Shown here one piece after another: positions 58,156 to 64,000 of a DNA stretch of 64,000 nt. Below the pieces are notes generated by a model. It made no database searches. It was not told the DNA's origin and saw only the letters and a list, made by a program, of their open reading frames with translations. Source of the stretch: an uncultured Prevotellaceae bacterium (GTDB taxonomy: Bacteria > Bacteroidota > Bacteroidia > Bacteroidales > Muribaculaceae); contig CAMVKS010000006.1 of the NCBI GenBank assembly GCA_947167995.1, positions 1 through 64,000 on the forward strand, written 5' to 3'. Position numbers and translations under genes: made by a program. The first letter of the stretch is position 1; each line of letters opens with the position of its first letter.

Positions 58156-60363
58156 ATGATACAGACAGTAGTAAAACGTGACGGACGCGTTGTTGGATAC
58201 AACGAGGAAAAAATCAAGGCTGCAATTCGCAAAGCAATGCTCGCTACCGATGGCGGAGACGACGAGGCACTCATTCAGCGCATCGCCGACCACATTGGCG
58301 CTCGTGGCAAGAGCCAGATGAGCGTGGAAGGTATTCAAGACATGGTGGAGCTGGAGCTTATGAAGAGCCCACGCAAGGAAGTTGCCAAATGCTATATCAA
58401 TTATAGACACAAACGCAGTGTGGCACGAAAAGCCAAGACACGCGACATGTTTTTGGAAATCATCAATGCCAAGCACAACGACATTACTCGCGAGAATGCC
58501 AACATGAACGCCGAGTCGCCTGCAGGAATGATGATGAAGTTTGCAAGCGAGACCACCAAGCCCTTCGTTGATGACTATCTGCTCAGCGACGAGGCTCGTG
58601 AGGCTGTTCGCGCCAACTATCTCCACATCCACGATAAAGACTACTATCCCACCAAGAGTCTCACCTGTGTTCAGCATCCACTTGACAAAATCTTGAACGG
58701 TGGCTTCTGGGCGGGTCATGGCGAGTCGCGTCCTGCCAAGCGCATAGAGACCGCCAGCGTGCTGGCTTGTATCTCGATGGAGACTGCGCAAAACGAGATG
58801 CACGGCGGTCAGGCGATACCTGCCTTTGACTTCTATCTGGCCCCCTTTGTTCGCAAGACTTTCATCGAGGAGGTCAAAATTCTTGAGAGTATAAATGGTG
58901 AAGACTATAAGGACATGTATGACATCAAGGTTGACGACTATATTATCAAGCCCCTCGAGGGCCTTAAAGGTCGCGACCGAGCTTTGCAGCATGCCATCAA
59001 CCGCACCGCCGAGCGTGTTCACCAGGCAATGGAGGCTTTCATCCACAACATGAACACCATCCACAGCCGTGGCGGAAACCAGGTGGTGTTCAGCTCTATC
59101 AACTATGGCACCGACATCAGTGCCGAGGGTCGTTGCGTGATACGTGAGCTGCTTCACTCTACATGGGAGGGTGTTGGCAATGGTTCAACCGCAATATTCC
59201 CCATCCAGATATGGAAGAAGAAGAGTGGCGTGAGCTACCTGCCCGAGGATCCCAACTACGACCTCTACAAGCTTGCTTGCAAGGTCACCGCACGCCGTTT
59301 CTTCCCCAACTTCGTGAATCTTGATGCCACCTACAACTACCACGAGCAATGGGACATCAACGATCCCGAGCGTTACAAGTATGAGGTGGCTACTATGGGT
59401 TGCCGTACCCGCGTGTTTGAGAACCGCTTTGGTCCCAAGACCAGCATAGGCCGTGGCAATATCTCTTTCTCGACCATCAACATTGTGCGTCTTGCCATTG
59501 AGTGCATGAAGATTGAGAATCAGGAAGAGCGCATCAAGGAGTTCTTCCACCGTCTCGACAACGTGCTCGACATCACAGCGCGCCAGCTCGACGACCGCTT
59601 CAACTTCCAGAAGACGGCGATGGCTAAGCAGTTCCCACTACTGATGACACAGCTGTGGAACGGCTGCGAGAATCTCAAGCCCAACGAGACCATCGAGAGC
59701 GTTATCAACCAGGGAACATTGGGCATTGGCTTCATTGGCCTTGCCGAGTGCCTTATCGCCCTCACAGGCAAGCACCATGGCGAGAGCAAGGAGAGCCAGG
59801 AGCTTGGATTGAAGATTATTGGACACATGCGTGAGCGCATCAACGAGTTCAGTCTGCAATACAAGCACAACTATAGCGTGCTCGCCACTCCTGCCGAGGG
59901 ACTTGCCGGCAAGTTCACACGTCGCGACCGCAAAGACTTCGGCGAGATTCCAGGAGTTACCGACAAGATTTATTACACTAACAGTAATCATGTGCCTGTC
60001 TACTACAAGTGCAGTCCCAAGCACAAGGCCGAGGTCGAGGCTCCCTATCACCCTCTGTGCGGTGGCGGTCACATCTTCTATGTGGAGATTGATGGCGACG
60101 CAACCCATAACCCACAGGCTATCATGGACATCGTGGACCTGATGCACAAGTACAACATTGGCTACGGCTCGGTGAACCACAACCGCAACCGCTGCATGGA
60201 CTGTGGATATGAGGATGCTACCGAAGACCTACACGAGTGCCCTGAGTGCCACGGCACCAACATCGACAAGCTCCAGCGCATCACTGGCTACCTCGTGGGC
60301 ACCACCGACCGCTGGAACAGCGGCAAGCTCGCCGAGCTCCGTGACCGAGTAGTACACAAATAG
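58156..60363 (+). CDS. nrdD: Anaerobic ribonucleoside-triphosphate reductase NrdD
   Basis: A 735-residue glycyl radical enzyme that makes deoxynucleotides from ribonucleoside triphosphates without oxygen. An ATP-cone domain covers about residues 1-92 (VVKRDGRVVGYNEEKIKAAIRKAM). The catalytic barrel follows. Near the C-terminus a four-Cys zinc site is visible (CMDCGYEDATEDLHECPECHG), and the radical glycine is probably Gly711 in RITGYLVGTTDRW, 24 residues from the end. It lies 62 bases before nrdG. Its regulation is probably by oxygen or nucleotide status through the upstream palindromes and the ATP cone. Confidence 0.97.
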   Translation: MIQTVVKRDGRVVGYNEEKIKAAIRKAMLATDGGDDEALIQRIADHIGARGKSQMSVEGIQDMVELELMKSPRKEVAKCYINYRHKRSVARKAKTRDMFLEIINAKHNDITRENANMNAESPAGMMMKFASETTKPFVDDYLLSDEAREAVRANYLHIHDKDYYPTKSLTCVQHPLDKILNGGFWAGHGESRPAKRIETASVLACISMETAQNEMHGGQAIPAFDFYLAPFVRKTFIEEVKILESINGEDYKDMYDIKVDDYIIKPLEGLKGRDRALQHAINRTAERVHQAMEAFIHNMNTIHSRGGNQVVFSSINYGTDISAEGRCVIRELLHSTWEGVGNGSTAIFPIQIWKKKSGVSYLPEDPNYDLYKLACKVTARRFFPNFVNLDATYNYHEQWDINDPERYKYEVATMGCRTRVFENRFGPKTSIGRGNISFSTINIVRLAIECMKIENQEERIKEFFHRLDNVLDITARQLDDRFNFQKTAMAKQFPLLMTQLWNGCENLKPNETIESVINQGTLGIGFIGLAECLIALTGKHHGESKESQELGLKIIGHMRERINEFSLQYKHNYSVLATPAEGLAGKFTRRDRKDFGEIPGVTDKIYYTNSNHVPVYYKCSPKHKAEVEAPYHPLCGGGHIFYVEIDGDATHNPQAIMDIVDLMHKYNIGYGSVNHNRNRCMDCGYEDATEDLHECPECHGTNIDKLQRITGYLVGTTDRWNSGKLAELRDRVVHK

Positions 60364-60425
60364 TTCGTTGATAAAAGTTCATAGCAACTCTTAGCTATTC
60401 ATAGTCGCTCTTAGTTATTCATAGT

Positions 60426-60917
60426 ATGGATAAATTACGAGTTTTACACATTGTGGAGGGCACCAGCGTGGATGGTCCAGGCTTGCGCACGTCGATTTAT
60501 CTGGCGGGCTGCAGCCACCATTGTCCTGGATGCCATAATCCGGAATCGTGGCGCAAGGATGGTGGCGAGGAACGAACACTCGATGAACTCATGGAGGTGA
60601 TAGCCTATAACGAGGCTCCGGTGACGTTCTCCGGCGGTGACCCTTTGGCGCAAGCTGTACCGCTGGCTCATCTCATCGACCGCATCAAGAGCGAGTTGGG
60701 CTACAATGTGTGGTGCTATACAGGCTACACCTGGGAACAGGTAAAGCAGAAAGCCGACCTCATGAGTGCCGTGCGGCAGCTCGACGTACTTGTCGACAGT
60801 CCCTTCATCATGGATGAGCTCAACACCAAGCTGCGCTTCCGCGGCAGTAACAACCAGCGCCTGATTGACGTCCAAGCCACCCTCGCTCAGGGTGAAATAG
60901 TGAAGTGGAACGATTAG
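60426..60917 (+). CDS. nrdG: Anaerobic ribonucleotide reductase activating protein NrdG
   Basis: A 163-residue radical SAM enzyme that makes the glycyl radical on NrdD. The iron-sulfur cluster cysteines are Cys29, Cys33 and Cys36 in GCSHHCPGCHNPESW, the CxxxCxxC motif; VTFSGGDPLAQ is the SAM-binding GGE-like motif. Length is normal. It is the second gene of the nrdDG operon. Confidence 0.97.
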   Translation: MDKLRVLHIVEGTSVDGPGLRTSIYLAGCSHHCPGCHNPESWRKDGGEERTLDELMEVIAYNEAPVTFSGGDPLAQAVPLAHLIDRIKSELGYNVWCYTGYTWEQVKQKADLMSAVRQLDVLVDSPFIMDELNTKLRFRGSNNQRLIDVQATLAQGEIVKWND

Positions 60918-60992
60918 GAGTAGCGGTTTGTTACAGCTAATGAAGAGTTGATAAGTGAGTTACTCGTAACAGCTGTGAACTATTATGGGACA

Positions 60993-61030
60993 AAAAAATC
61001 CCCTTTGCCATTGAGGCAGAGGGGATTTTG
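60993..61030 (-). terminator. Terminator for the DUF5689 lipoprotein gene
   Basis: A 15-bp stem with one mismatch (60995-61008 with 61015-61029) is followed on the minus strand by seven T. It lies 33 bases past the stop codon and may also slow plus-strand transcripts of nrdDG. Confidence 0.8.
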
Positions 61031-61062
61031 ATTATAGAGTTTTAATCTCTAAGTGCAGACAA

Positions 61063-63333
61063 TTACATGTTCTCCCAAGTTATGTTCCATATTGCGAAAC
61101 GGTCCTTGTTGGATGTCGACTGCGATGGACTCAAAGGTTTCACCTCAATCATGAGGTCGGGAGCATCGAGGTTGACTTCCTCCATGTAGTAGTAGGGAGT
61201 TCCTTTGACCACATTGGTGTTGGCGATGGTAATGGTCTTCACCAGGACAGGATTTGCCGATGCGTTGCTGTAGAAGTTCATCTGGAAGCTGACATTATTC
61301 TCGGTAAGTACACATCCATAAGCGAACGAGATGGTTTTGATGCCGCCATTGATTGATGGTGATATCAGGCGACCAGGAGCAGTGGTTTTACCATTGAGGT
61401 GCACAGCATAGGCCCATCTGTCGCTGCCGTCGGCCTTCTTGCCAAACATGGCGTAGGTGGGTGGTGCATCAGATGGACCACCATTGAGGAGACCGGCATT
61501 AGTAGCTTTCCATCCCTTGTTGGAAATCAGGTCGCTGAATGAGGTTTGAGATGTTGATACGCCACCGTTCATTGTCTCGAAATCGTCGATGGTCTGCAAC
61601 AGAGCCTTGCCACCAAACTTGAAGTTGTCGATTTGCCATGTGGTGTAATTTGGCTGCTGTTCCGATACATAGCGGAAACCAATGCAGTAAGTTCCCTCAT
61701 ACTGGCTCAGGTCGATAGTTCCCGAGTTGATGAAATCGGACTGTCCACCCTCGGCTGCTGTAGCAAGAGTTGGGTCAAGCTTTATGAGCTCGGCCGTTGC
61801 TGGGTCGTTGGTTGACATGAGATAAACTTCAAGCACGTCGGTTGCACGATAATAGCGAACTTTGCTCATGAAACTGAATTCTTTTCTTCCGGCATTCTTG
61901 ATGTCGAGTGCTGGTGTGATGAGCCATGCGTCGAATGGAGGAGTCTTGCCTGAGTAACCAGTAACAGAAGCATACTTGTTGCTGTCAAATTCATCGATGT
62001 ACCAGTCCTTATCACCCTTGCTCTTGACGAGTCGCCATCCATCGGGCATAGTGCCGTTCTTGACACATCCCTCAAAGTCCTCGTATAGCTCAGTTACGCC
62101 ACCGGTCATCATGGAGAGCTTATACTCATCGGTCGAGCCGGTGTTGTCGGTGATACCTGCCATGTCCATAAATGTGGCGAGTGTACCCTTAACCCAGATT
62201 TGAGTGCCGAGCAGTTGGGGGAATGCCGCCAGACTTGCGTCGCGTCGGAAGTTTGAGCCTTGTGGCAGAGCCACTGCAATACACTTGGTGTAGTCTTGCA
62301 CGTCGGGGCTTTCGGCAATCACGAGGGTGTTGTCGAGGGTTGTAGGAGCTTGCCACTCGATGTCGCTGTTGCTGCTCACTTGAGTGACTCCAGGAGCGAT
62401 AGCACCCACGATATATCCAGTAACCCAGCCTTTCTTGCCTTGGTTCTGGACTTCTATAGCCTCGGGCACAGTCCATGGGTCGGTGATATAGCCTTTAGTG
62501 TCGTTAGAGAATCCCATGCAGTCTCGTGTGTCGCGCAGGTACATTGCCCACTTGTCGTCGCCTGTCATGTAGAGGATTCCTTGCACATCGCCCTTGCCCA
62601 CTGGGAGGGGATCGCCACGGAAGTTGGCATAGTTGCTGTTAGAGACATTTAAAGCGTTGCCTTGTTCGTCCTTGAGGACACGAGTTGTCGACGAACCGCT
62701 CTCGCTATAGGGCAGCTCACCGTCGGCGCCTTCCCATTCAACGTTGCGTATGACAACGAAGCGCCCCTGGTACTTGAGCTGTGTCTCGCGGTCATTGTGT
62801 CCAACCACATCGCCTATCTCTACCTCGATGGGTGTGACATTCTCAACATTGGGCAATCCATTGATTTCTACGTGCTCTTTGAATTGGTCGAGAGTCATTC
62901 GTCCAGCTTCCCACACACTCTGAGCGGCATACCACTCGGGCTTGCCAATGAGATACTGACCGTTGTACTTACCAATCCAGAAGTCCTTCATGTTGATGAC
63001 GATTTCCTGTCCCACGCGGTAGGTGGTGTAGATGCTGTTGGCATCGATAGAGATACCAATACCCGCTGTCTCGTCCTGGATGTAGAGGTACTTGTAGATG
63101 TTGCCCTCTTCATCACTACTGGTAACCCATCCGTGGATGTAGGTATCTTCCTTGCAGGTGTCGATGAAGTTGCGACCGTCCTGCCAGTATTTAGCCTTGA
63201 ATTCGGCTATTGTCATGTTGGCCTGATGCTCGGCGTGTGGCACAACCATGGGGGGCATGTCGAAGTCTTCGTTACATCCCACAGCCACGAGCATGAGCAA
63301 CATTGCATTGAGGAATAAATTAAAACGTTTCAT
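61063..63333 (-). CDS. DUF5689/DUF6359 surface lipoprotein with choice-of-anchor domain
   Basis: A 756-residue predicted lipoprotein; the lipobox ending in VGC puts the lipidated Cys at residue 20. Two OB-fold-like units follow: a DUF5689-type domain (about 38-290, MTIAEFKAKYWQDGRNF, IHGWVTSSDEEGN, GIGISIDANSIYTTYRVGQEIVINMKDFWIGKYNGQYLIG) and a DUF6359-type unit (about 290-395, WTVPEAIEVQNQGKKGWVTGYIVG). A choice-of-anchor J beta-sandwich (about 415-560, FEGCVKNGTMPDGWRLVKSKGDKDWYID) and another beta-sandwich end the protein. It pairs with the TonB receptor gene directly upstream, so it is probably that receptor's surface ligand-binding lipoprotein. Confidence 0.85.
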   Translation of the reverse strand: MKRFNLFLNAMLLMLVAVGCNEDFDMPPMVVPHAEHQANMTIAEFKAKYWQDGRNFIDTCKEDTYIHGWVTSSDEEGNIYKYLYIQDETAGIGISIDANSIYTTYRVGQEIVINMKDFWIGKYNGQYLIGKPEWYAAQSVWEAGRMTLDQFKEHVEINGLPNVENVTPIEVEIGDVVGHNDRETQLKYQGRFVVIRNVEWEGADGELPYSESGSSTTRVLKDEQGNALNVSNSNYANFRGDPLPVGKGDVQGILYMTGDDKWAMYLRDTRDCMGFSNDTKGYITDPWTVPEAIEVQNQGKKGWVTGYIVGAIAPGVTQVSSNSDIEWQAPTTLDNTLVIAESPDVQDYTKCIAVALPQGSNFRRDASLAAFPQLLGTQIWVKGTLATFMDMAGITDNTGSTDEYKLSMMTGGVTELYEDFEGCVKNGTMPDGWRLVKSKGDKDWYIDEFDSNKYASVTGYSGKTPPFDAWLITPALDIKNAGRKEFSFMSKVRYYRATDVLEVYLMSTNDPATAELIKLDPTLATAAEGGQSDFINSGTIDLSQYEGTYCIGFRYVSEQQPNYTTWQIDNFKFGGKALLQTIDDFETMNGGVSTSQTSFSDLISNKGWKATNAGLLNGGPSDAPPTYAMFGKKADGSDRWAYAVHLNGKTTAPGRLISPSINGGIKTISFAYGCVLTENNVSFQMNFYSNASANPVLVKTITIANTNVVKGTPYYYMEEVNLDAPDLMIEVKPLSPSQSTSNKDRFAIWNITWENM

Positions 63334-63378
63334 AGTGTATATATAGTTTTTGTTTATTACAAATAGATAAAAGAGTGA

Positions 63379-64000
63379 TTAGAATCTGATACCCACATTC
63401 AAGTACATGCGGAATCCTTGAGCGTAGTAGTACTTGTTGGGGAACTTGGCAGTGGTGTAGTTCTTGTAGTCAAATCGTCCTTGCTGATAACCTCCGGTCT
63501 GTATGTTGGTGTTGTTGAGCAAGTTGTTCAAGCTCAAATTGAGGTTCAGTGATGAAGATCGGGTCAAGTAAATAACCTTGCCAATGCTCATGTTGACGAT
63601 AAACGCCTCGTTGAGTTTCTCTTGCTTGCCGATGTCGCGCATCATCTGCTCTAACTCTTGCTCGCTGGTAGCCATGGTGTAAAGCTCTGGCAATATCTCA
63701 TGACGGATGGGCGACAAGTCGACATAAGAGCGGTTCATCCACACTCCGTTAATCTCGAAGAACCACATGTTGGGAGCGCTCCAGTTGAAACCGAGGCTGT
63801 AGGCCTCTTGAGGAGTACCGCTCACGTAGAAGTTTTTCAGGTAAACGGTCTGGGTAACGTCGGCTACCGAGCCGTTCTCGAAGCTTCTTGTACCTGTTGG
63901 GCGGTTCTTGTATTGATAGCGTGCAATAGTTGCTGCTGCATTGAGTGTGAGCGATGGTGTGATCTTGAAGGCAGCACCTAACTCTACACCCTTGTGCTCC
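63379..64000 (-). CDS. TonB-dependent receptor, C-terminal part (gene runs off the window)
   Basis: The visible frame gives about 206 residues, reading in from the window edge (last full codon at 63999) to the stop at 63379. It is the C-terminal beta-barrel of a TonB-dependent outer membrane receptor: GVELGAAFKITPSLTLNAAATIARYQYKN, YSLGFNWSAPNMWFFEINGVWM, LNLNLSLNNLLNNTNIQTGGYQQG and the terminal strand GFRMYLNVGIRF ending in Phe. The gene is upstream of the DUF5689 lipoprotein gene with a 45-base gap, typical of a receptor/lipoprotein uptake pair. The substrate is unknown. Confidence 0.85.
   Translation of the reverse strand, partial: EHKGVELGAAFKITPSLTLNAAATIARYQYKNRPTGTRSFENGSVADVTQTVYLKNFYVSGTPQEAYSLGFNWSAPNMWFFEINGVWMNRSYVDLSPIRHEILPELYTMATSEQELEQMMRDIGKQEKLNEAFIVNMSIGKVIYLTRSSSLNLNLSLNNLLNNTNIQTGGYQQGRFDYKNYTTAKFPNKYYYAQGFRMYLNVGIRF

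Overview
The window comes from the chromosome of an anaerobic gut-type Bacteroidales bacterium, most like Muribaculaceae or Prevotellaceae. The evidence is the Bacteroidetes promoter pattern (TTTG or TTG, 19-21 bases, TAnnTTTG) before many genes, the gene order DUF3098-uppP-truB-queA, families largely confined to this phylum (DUF4252, DUF5689, TonB receptor with lipoprotein partner), secreted proteins ending in dockerin-like or type IX secretion-like tails, and anaerobic ribonucleotide reductase nrdDG. No integrase, transposase or CRISPR array is visible.

Layout. 0-0.3 kb: a 39-bp minisatellite, perhaps the 3' end of a gene, with a terminator. 0.3-5.3 kb (minus strand): an operon of lemA, four TPM-domain genes and an AgcS amino acid symporter. 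5.6-10.7 kb (plus): a FadL-like outer membrane protein, then DUF3098, uppP, truB and queA (envelope lipid recycling and tRNA modification). 10.9-16 kb: secreted proteins of unknown role, including a VCBS/DUF3160/CapA operon. 16.1-19.4 kb (minus): a large C10 cysteine protease with a dockerin tail. 19.8-25.9 kb: panB, two identical tRNA-Asp genes, an ECF sigma factor module flanked by two DUF4252 proteins, dnaX and a stand-alone LuxR-type HTH protein. 26-34.4 kb: a calcium P-type ATPase, a secreted dockerin protein, sufE and two POT peptide transporters. 34.5-41.6 kb: a CI/LexA-like repressor with two operator-like dyads on its promoter, an AAA/DUF4143 ATPase with tandem repeats in its leader, an M16 peptidase, a CDF metal exporter, frr, a PepSY-like protein and a U32 peptidase.

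The stretch from 41.7 to 57.8 kb is the accessory part. It encodes three secreted nucleases (one EEP, two DNA/RNA non-specific), a chitobiase-domain protein, two tandem CotH-kinase-like proteins with dockerins, a two-gene module of a scaffold-like protein and a phage major-capsid-like protein with a predicted membrane anchor, a LytS/LytTR two-component system and, directly after it, two small secreted proteins built almost wholly of 20-residue tandem repeats. From 58 to 61 kb lie nrdD and nrdG behind a promoter with two palindromes upstream. The window ends in a minus-strand DUF5689 lipoprotein gene and the 3' part of a TonB-dependent receptor gene.

The genes best fit a host that secretes many surface proteases and nucleases, takes up peptides and amino acids, and grows without oxygen. 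The most unusual item is the capsid-like module at 50.9-52.7 kb, which has no other phage gene beside it. Family names come from reading the translated sequences; no database search was possible.
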